64,000 nt of DNA from Cunninghamella blakesleeana. Taxonomy: Eukaryota; Mucoromycota; Mucoromycetes; Mucorales; Cunninghamellaceae. Within the stretch, counting starts at the first letter, position 1. Each line of letters begins with the position of its first letter. The DNA is taken from positions 2,833,501-2,897,500 of the forward strand of contig JAFCIZ010000001.1 of the NCBI GenBank assembly GCA_017871115.1, written 5' to 3'. Under the pieces are notes generated by a model that ran no database searches, was not told the origin of the DNA, and was given only the letters and a program-made list of their open reading frames with translations. Position numbers and translations under genes: made by a program. This document shows positions 50,242-63,970 of the stretch, one piece after another.

Positions 50242-51015
50242 ATTAAAAAAGAGTAAAACGATTTTTTTTAAATAAATAAATAAATAATGTGTCGATATTT
50301 GATTTTACAATAGTTTTTTTTAAAAAATAATTTAATTTTTTTTTTTAAAAATTATTGAAGTAAAACCATATTAACGTCATAATATAATAAATCCGATAAT
50401 TCAAAAAAAAATTTTTTTTGCTAAAAAAAGGTGATTTTGAATGCTTTCATAATAAATTAACATAATTATTGAAAAATGTAGGCTTTTTTTATTTAATTTT
50501 TTTTTAAGTTCCGTATTTTTATTATTATTAAAATGAGTTTATTAATACTTTTAGAATGAATAAATATATAATATTACAGAAAAAAAAAATAATGGTAGTA
50601 ACAATAATAATAATAATTAGCAATAATATAAAGATATATATATATATATATATATATAAATATATATGGATATAAATAAAAAATATATAAATATTTTTTT
50701 TAGAAGAAAAAAATTGAATTAATAAAATAAAACATGACAAATAAAAAGAAGGATTACGACCATATAAATATGGAAATTTGTAACGGAAGGGTATTATAAT
50801 ATGAACAACAACAAAAAGTAAAAAATAAAAAAGCAATATGAATGAAAAAAAGTAAAATGAACACAATGTGAAATGCAAAATAAAAATGTATACAAAAGTG
50901 AGAGTATATATATATGGTATGCTATGGTTTTTTCCTTATAAGTTTCGAAAATATAAATACATATAAATACGTATATATAAATATATATATATATAAATAT
51001 ATATATATATAATTT
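50242..51015. other. Convergent 3' spacer
   Basis: AT-rich region between two converging genes. A 116-codon minus-strand frame (50528-50878) is low-complexity Phe/Ile/Tyr sequence and is not credible. No other feature seen. Confidence 0.6.
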
Positions 51016-51299
51016 TTAGTGTTGTAGTTGTAACTTTGGATAGCTGTACACTTTAGGAGGACCAGGAGCAAATCGAACCGATTGTCGAGTACTACTACTA
51101 TTGTTACTATTGTGAGAAGACGATGTTGAAATAGAAGATGTCGAAGTAGATGAAACTGATTGATGTGAGGAAGACAAAGAAATATTAGATACTAATTTGG
51201 TTGTGGAACCATGATGATGGTTATCATGGGGTAACTGCGGAGGTAACGTTACGGATGATACTGTGGTTGGTGTTAGTGTTGTCGTAGTAGTAGCGGGTA

Positions 51300-51330
<31 letters not shown>

Positions 51331-51621
51331 TCGATAAAGTTGTGAAGATGTTGGGTGATTTTTATTAACAAGTATTCCTTTTGGTACATTATCAGTTGAA
51401 CTACAAGATATAAAAGGTACTTCACGTAACATATTTTCATACTCAAGCTGTTCTAACCGTTGATGTTCAGTCATAAGTACTTGTAATATTTCATATGTAT
51501 CTCGTCGTCGATCGGGGTGCCTGTGTGATTTTCTATGTCCTATTTTTGGTGAACATGCTGTTTTAGAAGTATTATATGGGTGAGTTACTGGTGATAATGG
51601 TGGACTTGGTAATGAGGCCAT
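51016..51621 (-). CDS. Orphan Ser/Asn/Thr-rich protein, single exon
   Basis: 201 residues in one exon. The start MASLPSPPLSPVTHPYNTSK and KIGHRKSHRHPDRRRDTYEI are followed by a possible short helix (LQVLMTEHQRLEQLEYENML). Then come a run of ten Asn, Thr-rich and Ser-rich low-complexity stretches, and an ordered-looking end with SVRFAPGPPKVYSYPK. Serine-proline pairs near the start could be kinase sites. I do not know the family; the two conserved-looking blocks (residues about 28-72 and the last 20) suggest a small regulatory protein. The upstream region contains an unusual palindrome, listed separately. Confidence 0.6.
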
Positions 51622-51955
51622 TTTATAAATTGTATAAACTATATATATTAATATATAACTGAATATATATAAATATATTTATAAATATATATTTATTAAA
51701 ATATAATATAATATAATAAAATAATATATAAATGTAAAAAAAAGTAAAAGAAAATGGTTATTGAGAAAATAATAATAACAAAAAGTTAGAAAAAAAAGAA
51801 AAGAGAAGGAAAAAAATAGAACAAAAAAAAAAAGTTAAATTTTATAATAAACCCCCCCAAAATAAAATTCGCTATTTTAAAATTTAACCAATTAAAATAT
51901 TTCTGCGCCGAAATAAAAACAGTATAATGTAATAAAAAGGAAATAAGGATCTTAG

Positions 51956-51972
51956 GATCTTCGTAGAAGATC
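51956..51972. promoter_or_regulatory. Perfect inverted repeat upstream of orphan gene
   Basis: GATCTTC-GTA-GAAGATC has 7-bp arms and a 3-base centre. It sits in a mixed-composition island (about 51945-52011) between the orphan gene start (minus strand, 51621) and the 3' end of the Snf2 gene. A TTGATTGG (inverse CCAAT) follows. It may be a factor-binding site. Confidence 0.4.
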
Positions 51973-52196
51973 GACAGACCCGATCGTTGATTGGTTTTGA
52001 TTTTCGCACCACATTTTTTAATTGTTTATATATAAAATTTTTTTTTCTTCATTTATTTTATTATTACTATTATTTTTTTCTTAATTATTTATAAATATAT
52101 ATATAAATATATATATATAATATATATACATTAAAATAAATGCTTTATTTTTTTTAATATTATTTAATTGTTGTTGTTGTAAATGGTGTTTTTTTT

Positions 52197-52964
52197 TTAA
52201 TTATCAACGATAGTCTGAGTTAATACACCTTGAGGACATAATTCTAGTAATTTAGCATCTACAATAGACTAAAAAAATAAAAAAAATAAAAAATAATAAA
52301 GATAGTGATAATAATAATAATAATAATGACAATAAGTAATCATAATAGGCTCCGTTTTTTGTTTTTATCAACCGTTATTATCTTTTAATATATATATAAA
52401 TTTATATATTGTTTTTATTATTGTTACCTGTAACGCATTAGCATCTTCGTAAACAATAGAGCCTTCTTCATTGAAAATTCTTGCATTATCAAACATTAAA
52501 TGAAAATCATTTTTAAATTGCTGAATAGTACGATAATAAGGTGAATGAATTCTTTTGTTGATGATTTCCAAAGAGATAGGGTTTTTAATCATGGTGTAAT
52601 AAGTTGGGTACTCCTTTTTACTCACTAACGTCATAAATAAATCACTCAAATCACGATATGTACTATACCAAATATGCAATAGAGGATGAGGAGTTAGAAT
52701 ATAAATTGTCAAAATCTTATATTAATAAATATTTAATATATATATTAAAAAAGATAAAAAATAAAGAAATTAAAAGCTTACTCTTCATCTTCTTCACGAG
52801 CATCTAAAACAGCCTGGTAAACTTGTTCAAATACTTGCGTCATTTGTTTTCTAATACGAGGTGAAACTGTATCAGGCCCATCAAGATTATTATGGGCTGA
52901 TCTTTTTCCGCGCTTCGCCTAATTTTTTTTTTTTAAAAAAGAATGTTCATTCTCAGCATGCATG

Positions 52965-53007
<43 letters not shown>

Positions 53008-56000
53008 TATATATGTGATTATTTTTTAGTTTACTTTTCTGGGTGCTTCAGAGTCAGTGGATTCTTCTCTTTTTCTACGTCCTCGTTGACTATTACTACT
53101 ATCACTTTCTTCCTCAGCACCAAGCATTTTTGCCAAACGCTTTTGTCTTCTAGCTTCCTTTTTAGCAATAAGTTCATCTAAATCTACATTTTCATCCTCT
53201 AAAGCCTATAAAATACAAATAAATAAATAAATAAAACTTTAATATAAATTTGATTTTTTTTACGGTTAACTATATATATATATAATATGTATATTTATGT
53301 ATATTTATGTCAACTTACATTCAGCCATTGTTCTTCTGTTAATCCATCATCATATCGAACGGAGTCACGAGCTCGTTGACCACGTCCATATTCACCATCA
53401 TCATCATCAGCATTAGGTTCATAATCATCTCTATGATAAATGGAAGGCAATTCACTTTCTTGAATAAGACGTTCAATTTTTCTACCTTTACCAACCCGAC
53501 TCCACCATTCCATATCTTCTTTTTCTCTTTCAATATCAATGTTAGCAAATATATCAAGTTCTTCTTCAGATCGGTGTAATATTTGATTTAATTCATCATC
53601 ATCCATGCCTTCTTCATCATCATTATTTGTTTGATCATCATTTTTATCTTCAAGCAAGGAACGCTAGATAGGTGATATTAAAATATATAATAATAATAAT
53701 AATAAGTATACATATATAATTAATATTGATTAATTACCTTTATTTTTTTCATTGTTTATTATTTTCCTTTATTTTTTTGTTTTTAAAATAAAAAATATCT
53801 TACCAAGAATGCTTCACGATCTTCTTCTGTACTTCGATTATCAAATTTACCAGCTTGAATAACTTTACCATCAATATCTAATTTATAATTAGCTCTTGCC
53901 AAAATGTTTTCTTCCACTGAATTAGCTGAAACCAATCTAAATATACGTACTTCTTTTGTTTGACCAATACGATGGGCACGATCTTGAGCTTGAAGGTCTT
54001 GATGAGGATTCCAATCTGAATCAAAGATAATGACTGTATCCGCAGTTTGAAGATTAAGACCCAGACCACCGGCACGTGTACTAAGTAAGAAAACAGTGTA
54101 AGGTGAATTTGGTGCATTAAAAAGTTTTAATAATTGTGATCGGTCATCAGCCTATTTAAATAATAATAGTAAAATAATAAAAGTGTGATGAGGCGATGAT
54201 ATATATATATATATATATATGATATTACAATTTTGTAATGTTACCTTAGTTGAACCATCCAAACGAAGATAATTAACACCACGATAAGCAAGAAAATCTT
54301 CCATAATACTCATGATTTGTGTCATTTGGAAGAAGATAAGTACCTAGTATACATAAGGAAAAAATAGAGCAATTGATTGATTTATTTTACATTTACATTT
54401 TTTTTTGACTGTTTCCTTTTTTTATTTATTTTTATTTACCCTATGACCAGTACGTTCTAATTTTGGAAGCATACGATCCAACAGTTCAAACTTTCCAGAT
54501 ACTCGGAAAAGCAATTCATTTGATGTACGTTGTGGATTAATTTCGTTTTCTACTTCCTCAAAGACGAATGGATGGTTACATATTTTTCTGAGTTGCATAA
54601 TTGTATTATTGAGCCCTTTAATACCGCCTTTATTTCTAAACAAACGAAAAAAAATAAAATAAAAAGGTAAATTTTAAAACATTCATTAATGATTTATATA
54701 TATATGAATTTTTCCCTTTTTTCTTACCCTTTTTCTGTCGAACTTGTAAATAAGACACCATGCTTTTTCATTTGTGCATAAATCTTTGATTGTAAAGGTG
54801 ATAATTTACATTTAATAACACGTTCTACTTTATCAGGAAGTTCTGATTCGACGTCTCTTTTCAAACGACGAAGTAAAAATGGACGAAGTACTTTGTGAAG
54901 ACGTTTGATAATCAATAACTGTTCTTCTTCATTAAGTGCCACTTTATCTTGTACACCTTGGTTAGAGAATGGAGTGTTGAACCATTCTTCAAAACTTTTA
55001 ACACTTTTGAAAATTTTTGGCAAGATGAAGTTCAATAAAGCCCAAAGTTCAGGAAGATTGTTCTTAATAAAATAAATATAAAGTGAATATTATTAAATTT
55101 GATATAATTTTGGATCTTTCAAATAGTATACAGAATATGGGTACGCTTAATAGTATTATTATTTACCTGTAACGGGGTACCGGTTAAAATAAGGCGATAT
55201 CTTGTTGAATAGAATTGACGGAGTACAGATGTTAATTTTGAATTAGCATTTTTCATTCTGTGACCTTCATCCATAATCATATAAGTCCACTTGATTTTAC
55301 TCAAGATAGGTCGATCTTTAATAATATATTCGAACGTTGTTAATAAAACTTGGAAATCACCATACCTAATATTGGCTTGTAAATTACGGCGAACTTGAGG
55401 ATTTCCTTTATAAACAATTTTAGTGATCGATGGTGCCCATTTTTCAAATTCTAAAGTCCAATTAGGTAATGTTCTATTTTTATTTTGTAAAAATACATAA
55501 ATAAAACAAAAGTAAATGAGTATATTTGACAACTAAAAAAATAAAACTAATTATTATGTATTTATAATACTTACGATAATGGTACAATAATCAAGAAAGG
55601 ACCATTTTGATGTTTTTGTTCAATGAGATAAGTAATTAAACTAATTGTTTGAATTGTTTTACCAAGACCCATTTCATCAGCAAGAATACCATTTAAATGA
55701 TTGTTATAAAGTGAAACCATCCATTGTAGCCCTTTAATCTATATGTTCATTTTTTTTTTTAAAATAAATAAATAAATAAATAAATATAAATAAAATAATA
55801 ATAGTGTTAAATTAAAAGTAGTTCATTTTCATCATCATATTATTAATGTATTTGTAATATATATAAATAAGTTACTTGATAATCTTTCAAAGTGCCACCA
55901 ACAAGAATAGATGGTTGATGAACTGTTTCTTTGATACGATGAGTAATTTGAAAGTAATCCACTTTTCCATCCGCTTCCTAAATTGATAAAATATAATATA

Positions 56001-57849
56001 ATATAATATAATAATATATAATAATAGAGAATGAATGATTATTAATAATTATTTTCATTTAATAAATTAATATATATATATATATATATATACATATGTT
56101 TATAATTTATTACTTCATCTTCAGGAACTGGATAATCCTGTGTACGTCTACCATGAACAGGATCATTTTGTTGATCAACTACAGCAAGAGTTAAAGAATT
56201 TAAGAATTCACCAGTTTGTTTTAATAATTGTGTTAGACGAGTATCTTTAGCTTGATCAATTAATTTCATATAAGCTTCTTCGTCATCATTCTTCAAGGCT
56301 TGAATACGTTCCTTAGATATACGCTCCAATTTCTTTTGTTCTTCTTTTTCAACATGAATATGATATTGTAACACAGCCCGTCCTAATTTTGACTGTTTAG
56401 CATTGTGTTCATTATGTTGGAGTACCAAGTTACGTCCATGATCACAAATTGATTGTAAATAATCCATATGTCTTTGTTTTTCACGATGTTCACGATTCAA
56501 ACGTTGTTGTCTTTCAATTTTTTCAGTCATACGAGCTTCACGTAAGGATTGTTTCTTCATACGTCGATAAGCTAATCGATCAGCTGAAGTAGATAACATA
56601 GTTGATTTATTAACACCTTGAAAGATTTCTTCGCGTAACTATAAATGCATATAGAATAATAACAATAAAAAACGAAAGTAAGTTTCATTATTATTTATGT
56701 ATCTCTCCATCGATTTTGTTTATATTATCACCTTCTTTTTTATATTATATTATTTTACTTTATTTTATTTATTTACCTTTTTTTGTTTAGATAAAAGTCG
56801 TAAAGATTTTAATTCAATAGCTGCTCTTAATTTTATACTGGAAGAATTTGGTGATTTTTCTCCAGGCATCCAAAGTTGATGAACTGATGTGCGATCTGTT
56901 ATATTACTTGGTAATTTTTCTAATTCTTCAAGCCGATATCTAATTCTTGCTTGGATTCTTCTTTCCCGCTCGCTTATTAAGGAATATGTATCAATACCTA
57001 AAGGTGTTATACTTGGGACTAATAATCGTTGATGATGAGGTCGTAATTTGTTTCCAGATCCTTGAGTAGATCGTTTAACAAGATGATAAGGTGAAGCATA
57101 AGCATTAAATGGTTCTTCAGTAGGATTGGTAATGCCAGGACTATTGTTATTATTGCTAACCATATTACCAATATGATTATTATTATTATTTGTTGAGGTA
57201 GAAAGCGATTCATTACGTCGATTGGAAGGTATAGATTGTTGTTGGGCTGATGCTAAAATGGCTTGTTGTAATTGTAAAGGTATAGGTAAATTTTTAGAAA
57301 TAAGCTTAAAAGCCATGATTTGATGTCGTAAGGTAGCAAGTTGTGTTTTTGTAAAAGATGAACTAGATAAAGGTTCTAAAAAATATAAATGATTGATATA
57401 TTTTATAATATATTAGTTATATATTTACACATCCTGGAATTTAAAAAAGCTTCAAACAGTTTTACATTTTTATTTTTTTTACCTTTGCTATTGTTTAAAG
57501 TTTGTAAAGGAATATCTGTTGCTGTTGATTGTGGTGGTTTTTTAGGTTGTTGTATACTTCGCAAAATTTGCATGATATGAGCAAGCTCTGGGTTAGTATC
57601 CTCTTGAGCACCTTGCATTTGTAATTGTTTAGCTCGCTATTATTCATTTTATTAATAATAATAAAAAATAAAATAAATTAAAAAACAAATAAAAGTCGAT
57701 ATTAATATATGAATATGTAAATATATGGAGAGATAATAATAAAAAAGGGGGTAACGTTCTTTGTTTACCTGCATCATCGAATTTAAAGAATGCTTATTTA
57801 AAATATCTTGTCCTTCGTTTACGCTGCCATTCATTGGAAGTGTACTCAT
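52197..57849 (-). CDS. STH1: SWI/SNF-family remodelling ATPase (Snf2/Sth1)
   Basis: Sixteen exons, 57849-57769, 57636-57483, 57375-56777, 56638-56114, 55977-55876, 55738-55575, 55473-55167, 55062-54728, 54635-54440, 54343-54245, 54151-53804, 53663-53319, 53205-53035, 52918-52782, 52662-52428 and 52268-52197, give 1289 residues. Domains in order: QLQ ([19 protein letters not shown]), HSA ([20 protein letters not shown]), basic helix, helicase lobe 1 ([42 protein letters not shown]), lobe 2 ([51 protein letters not shown]), SnAC-like segment, AT-hook-like RGRRKR and KRGKR, and a bromodomain ([27 protein letters not shown] with the acetyl-lysine Asn). It is the catalytic subunit of a SWI/SNF- or RSC-type complex. 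Length is nearer Sth1 than Snf2, but early fungi may have one ancestral copy. Confidence 0.95.
52967..53001. repeat. 35-T homopolymer inside a Snf2-gene intron
   Basis: An uninterrupted T run, poly-A on the coding strand, lies in the intron 52919-53034. It is among the longest homopolymers in the window and is likely slippage-prone. Confidence 0.85.
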
Positions 57850-58679
57850 TAAATGATGTATTTAGTTGAAGTAATAAAAATAGGTGGTTTGATTGAATGA
57901 TAATAGAGAAAATATAATAAAAACTAACAAAAAGTAAGGAACGCGCTGATTAAAGTCCGTAAGAAAAAAAAGGTGAAGAAAAAGAAAGAAAGACAAAAAA
58001 AATTAGTTTAAAATTTATAAACAAAAAATTATAGTCGCGGAATTTTAAATTCAATGATTTATTTCTTTGCTCCCACTTTTTTTTCTCTTTCCTTCTCTTT
58101 CTTTCATTTTTTTTAAAAGTACCATTACTGATAGTCTCGTTATTGCATTTTTTTTTTTTTTAATATTATAAATAATATATCTATATATATATAGATATAT
58201 TATTTTTATTTGTATAATTATTAAAAGTACAATTAGCAATTATGATTATTTTTTCTTATGTTTTGAATATTTAATCGTCTAGTATATGTTGATTTATGCA
58301 AAATAGATCATCAAAGGTTTATCTCAAAATATATTAAATTATAAAGCATTATATGTATTCATTTTAGTAAATTATTAATTGCATTATCTGCTAATGTTTT
58401 TAGATATTTTTTTTTGAATTCAAATGATCATTATTTTGATATTACTTTAAACAAGCGATATATTTATAGTTCACTTTATTTTTTAAATAAATCTGATAAA
58501 AAAGATAATTTTTTAACTTTTATCTCAGTGACTTCTTATGTAAAGTCAAATAGTCTTTAAATCCACTTGTGGTACCAGTTGAACAACTTACACAAACTAT
58601 ATATTATATCATTTTTAAAATACTAATTTCTCTCTCCGACGATTTTTTTTCTTCCTTCTGTCAAGGAACATTCAACGGC
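57850..58679. promoter_or_regulatory. Divergent spacer with two CG motifs
   Basis: Upstream region of both the Snf2 gene (minus) and the F-box gene (plus). It contains ACGCGCTGATTAAAGTCCGT at 57941-57960 and CGCGGAATTTTAAATT at 58036-58051. The first closely matches a motif upstream of the PP2A gene. The remainder is A/T. Confidence 0.4.
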
Positions 58680-59750
58680 ATGCAGAAGAAACTTCCAACA
58701 GAAATTCTTCAAGAGATTATCCAATATTCGGATACCTTAACTAGAGTCACCTTGGGTTTTCCTATAGACAAAGGAAAGCTTCTTAATGAAGGTGGACCTG
58801 GGAAGGTATTAGATGAATTCCTTAGAAGGAATGGCGATTTGGAACATCTTAAGAAATGGATCCCTGGGGAATGTGCCCTCATGCATGGGGTATTAACTAA
58901 AAATCCTAAAAAAATACTTGAGATAGATAGAATATGGAATGCCAATATGTTTTCCAACCAAGGTTATGAACTTTCGATAATCACCAAATTCGTTTGGGGA
59001 GTGGACTATATAAAACATGATAGGGAATGTATAAACATGGAAGAATATTATATATTTACGAGGCAATGGAAGAATATGGAGAAACCAATAGGTATCTACA
59101 AATGTCATCCCAAATATTTGGTGGATATTCCAGAAGAATATCTAGATGAAAAAGGAAAACTAATGCTATCATTGTACAGAGGCGAAAAAATAAACATAAG
59201 GACATACGGATTATATATTACGTGCTTGGAACATAAATTGTGGAAACAGGCAATAGATACTGTCCCAAAGGGAAACGAAAGTCGACTGATAGACGATTTA
59301 TATGAATTAAGATCCGTAGATGGTCTAAGATGTCTAGGAACCCTTAGCGAAAAGGAGCTTAGAGCATACGAAGCCTCAATGAGTCCTGAAGACGATGAAT
59401 TATATCGTAGCCTCAGTCCAGAAGAGAGGCGAATATGTGATGATATAGCATTTAAATACTATAACGAAGTCGAGTGGCATCAAGATATGGTAAACTACAC
59501 GTATAACTGTGAGGACATAGGATGTGTAGATACAACATGGGAGAGGATACTCGAAAGGGCATTAGATTGGGATCTCCCAGGGAAGAGGAATGATAAGGAA
59601 CGTATGGCATATAAGGATTGGCAGATGAAGGTAGTGGTATATCCATATCCACCTAACTTGACCCTACGGAACATAAAGGCTATCTCTAGGATAGACATGG
59701 CTCTTTTCTTCTGGGCTAAATACGAAGTGGAGTCCCCTTCCGTTAGGTAA
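58680..59750 (+). CDS. Intronless F-box-like protein
   Basis: A 356-residue frame from ATG 58680. It opens with MQKKLPTEILQEIIQYSDTL, an F-box-like start, so a substrate receptor for an SCF ubiquitin ligase is plausible. The rest is not a known repeat; it has DRIWNANMFSNQGYELSIIT, WGVDYIKHDRECINMEEYYI, SMSPEDDELYRSLSPEERR and many Trp and Cys. The frame is open back to 58569, but those residues are hydrophobic and T-rich, so the internal ATG is preferred. The coding sequence is less AT-rich than neighbours and uses AGG and ATA codons often, unlike the CGT/ATT habit nearby, and has no introns. A lineage-specific family, a retrocopy or a transferred gene would all fit. Confidence 0.72.
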   Translation: MQKKLPTEILQEIIQYSDTLTRVTLGFPIDKGKLLNEGGPGKVLDEFLRRNGDLEHLKKWIPGECALMHGVLTKNPKKILEIDRIWNANMFSNQGYELSIITKFVWGVDYIKHDRECINMEEYYIFTRQWKNMEKPIGIYKCHPKYLVDIPEEYLDEKGKLMLSLYRGEKINIRTYGLYITCLEHKLWKQAIDTVPKGNESRLIDDLYELRSVDGLRCLGTLSEKELRAYEASMSPEDDELYRSLSPEERRICDDIAFKYYNEVEWHQDMVNYTYNCEDIGCVDTTWERILERALDWDLPGKRNDKERMAYKDWQMKVVVYPYPPNLTLRNIKAISRIDMALFFWAKYEVESPSVR

Positions 59751-60211
59751 AATAACCTATCTGCTCCTAAATATTAATAATGATGGACTATATTATCACT
59801 ATTAGTGTAATTAATTGAATATAAAACAAAAAAAAATTATTATAAACATATAGATATAATTAACAACTATAAACATTAATGCTAAGAATAATATAATATA
59901 TGGTAATAAATTTTCATTGAGTTGGCCAAATACTTTTTCTTAAAAAAGAGCGTCTGATTTTTAAAGTCCGTTTAATTTTTTTTTTCTTCTCATTTTTTTT
60001 ATCTTCCTTTTTTTCTTTTCCTTTTTTTCACAAAAGGTAAAAATAAGATAATCTATTGTAAATATTTTTTATATTTTTTTTTGTATTTCTTTTATATTTT
60101 TGAATATTAATATTTCATTTAATAATTTAATATTTATTTAATCTTTATTTTTATTATTACTATTACTATTACTATTATTTTTGTGGATTATAAAAAGTAG
60201 AAATATATTCG
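59751..60211. promoter_or_regulatory. Upstream region of PP2A gene
   Basis: 461 bp. GCGTCTGATTTTTAAAGTCC, then GTTT, at 59950-59973 nearly repeats the motif before the Snf2 gene, and it is followed by a long T/C tract (about 59974-60028), the usual leader-type sequence here. Regulator unknown. Confidence 0.4.
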
Positions 60212-61782
<1,571 letters not shown>

Positions 61783-62188
61783 AAAAAAGAATCAATGATG
61801 ATTATAATATAGTCCTTTCGTATTTTTTTTATTCTCCAATTGGTATTTATCGTTTATATATTATTACTATTTCATTTACTGTTGATACATTATTATATAC
61901 TTTTTTTTAACTTTCTAATTATATACTGTTCATGTATTTTTTTTTTTCTTTTTAAAAAATGACTGTTTATTAGTTTATATATATATATTTTATTATTATT
62001 ATTATCAATTCATCCATAATATATATATAAATATAATATCTATAAAAAATGTAATAATTGTTTCAGTTTTCGATCGAATGACACAAAAAAAAAAAAAAAT
62101 GTTTTTAAATAAATCATATTTCAACATACTTTTTCTTTTTTTTCTTTTTTTATTTTTCTATCAAATATCATTTTTTTAAAAGAAAACA
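61783..62188. other. Spacer PP2A gene - small gene
   Basis: A/T-rich region between two plus-strand genes. A T/C tract at about 62130-62157 precedes the next start. Nothing else seen. Confidence 0.55.
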
Positions 62189-62647
62189 ATGTTAGCTACA
62201 TCGTACTCTGTTATCCGAAGAACAACTACAAACAAGTTGCGTGGTACTTCTTATATTTTTGGAAGGTATATTATATATATACAAACATATTCATATTTTA
62301 TAAAAATAATGTGACCTTTATTCACATATATACATATATATATATATATATAGAGCACTATTCAACACTTTCAGTGATACGACATCTGCTGGTTTTAAAG
62401 GTAATAAAAAAGCTAGACAATAGGATTACTGCATATATTATATATTATTATTTTAATGACTATTATTTATTGACTTTTTAAAAAAAAAGTAAACGATGAC
62501 TCTTTAATGAGCAATGCCCCAGATTGGGATAATAAGAATGCTACTGATAGTGAAGCCGATGTTAAAGCTGATAATGAGCCACTTGAATCCATCCCTTATC
62601 TTGAAGAAAAGACAACTGAATGGTTTAAAAAAAATGATAAAAAATAA
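62189..62647 (+). CDS. Small putative mitochondrial protein, unknown
   Basis: Three exons, 62189-62265, 62354-62400 and 62490-62647, give 93 residues. The N-terminus MLATSYSVIRRTTTNKLRGT is basic and Ser/Thr-rich without acids, like a mitochondrial presequence. The mature part is acidic: VNDDSLMSNAPDWDNKNATD, then EPLESIPYLEEKTTEWFKK. No membrane segment and no known family recognised. Reading phases fit at both joins; the last acceptor (AAAAAAG before TAAACG) is weak for lack of pyrimidines close to the AG. Confidence 0.55.
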
Positions 62648-63093
62648 ATATGAAATTACTTTTTCATATATTTTTTTTTCTTGTATATAATAAAAAACTC
62701 TCTTTTTGTCCGTATTTATATTTATAAAACATGTTATTATAATTGTTAGATTTCATTTTTAATATTAATATTGTATATATCAAATAATAATTTGTAACCT
62801 TATCACTCAATGATCATTTGATTAAATTTATGCCGATATTAATTTTGAACTCATAACCCCAAAAATAAATATATAAAATACCAGTAACATTGTGTAAAGA
62901 AATTGCTATTCATGCGTTTTATCTTATTTTTATTATGAAAAAAAAAAAAAAATATTGATAATAAAATAGGTAATACAACTTTAAATTAATAATATAAATA
63001 TATAAAACATTAAAAAAAAAAGATATATATAATAAAAATAGTAAAAATAATAAAATGAAAATAATCAAAATGAAAATATGAATACTAAACAAT
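62648..63093. other. Convergent 3' spacer
   Basis: AT-rich spacer between the ends of two converging genes, with A-runs and no credible open frame. Confidence 0.55.
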
Positions 63094-63970
63094 TTATTCA
63101 CGGCTACTACGATAGATTGATTCTTGGTTCAATTTAATTTCATCCAACTCAGGCGCTAATTCAGCCAAAAGAGCTTGAGCTTCTTTATGATAATTAAGTT
63201 GAGCATTAACAAAGTCAGATAAATTACGGAGAGGTTCAGGCTATTTTTTTTTATTTAATATTTTTTTTTTGAGAAAAAAAAAAAAAAACGAGATAAAGGT
63301 TTGATAAATAATTTCTATTATTTTTTATTTTTATTATTTTTCCATTTTTCATCAATACATATATATATTCACTTACATTTTCCAAAGCCAATTTCATCAA
63401 ACCAGTAGCTTCTTCTACAGCAGCAACAAATTGATCTTCAGCTTGTTCTACTTCTAAACGAGCAGCGTCAGATCTTTCAGGACGAGCAGATCTATATCTA
63501 GCTTTACAAGCATCAAGAGATAATCGAACTGATTGTACATTTCTTCTAGCTTTATTGGCTTGTTCAATGGATGCATTTAAAGTAGTTTGTAAAGGTTGAT
63601 TGAATTTGGTAACAATTTCATTATCCATGTTGACACGTGCATCACCAACTTTATCATTAATAGTAGCTACTTTAAATAATGCTTTACCTAAAGGATCATC
63701 TACGCCAACAGCATCAGCACCTTGAGCTGCAACACGAGAAATAGCATGGGATAGGGTTTTAGGATGTTGTTTGGATTCATCTTGTGGGATGGATTGAAGT
63801 TGAGCTCTTTCTGCAGGTGATAATGCCAAGTTTTGTAATTGACTTGTAACAGAAGTGGTAAGACCAACTAAAGATTCTTGGATTTGTGTAGGATAATCAT
63901 AGGCTGGTTGACTATATGTACGAGCAACTTTGAGAAGGTTGATATGTACTAAACGAAGTGCATCAACGCG
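63094..63970 (-). CDS. BAR-domain protein, 3' part (partial)
   Basis: Two minus-strand exons, 63970-63377 and 63240-63094, joined in frame and open at the 5' end; an acceptor at 63971-63972 shows more exons beyond the window. Predicted helical: RVDALRLVHINLLKVARTYS, HPKTLSHAISRVAAQGADAV, LGKALFKVATINDKVGDARV, NMDNEIVTKFNQPLQTTLNA, ARRNVQSVRLSLDACKARYR and AEDQFVAAVEEATGLMKLAL, then PEPLRNLSDFVNAQLNYHKE and a charged end. This is the BAR fold of membrane-curving endocytic or Golgi proteins of the endophilin/Gvp36 kind. Which subfamily cannot be told without the N-terminus. No SH3 domain follows the BAR part. Confidence 0.85.

Noticed and set aside
50528..50878. 116-codon minus-strand frame between convergent genes
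   Set aside because: Composed of Phe/Ile/Tyr runs from (TA)n and T-rich sequence; looks like membrane protein only because of composition.
58569..58679. Upstream extension of the F-box frame from ATG 58569
   Set aside because: The 37 extra codons are T-rich and hydrophobic with the A/T profile of spacer; the coding-like composition and the F-box begin at the ATG at 58680.
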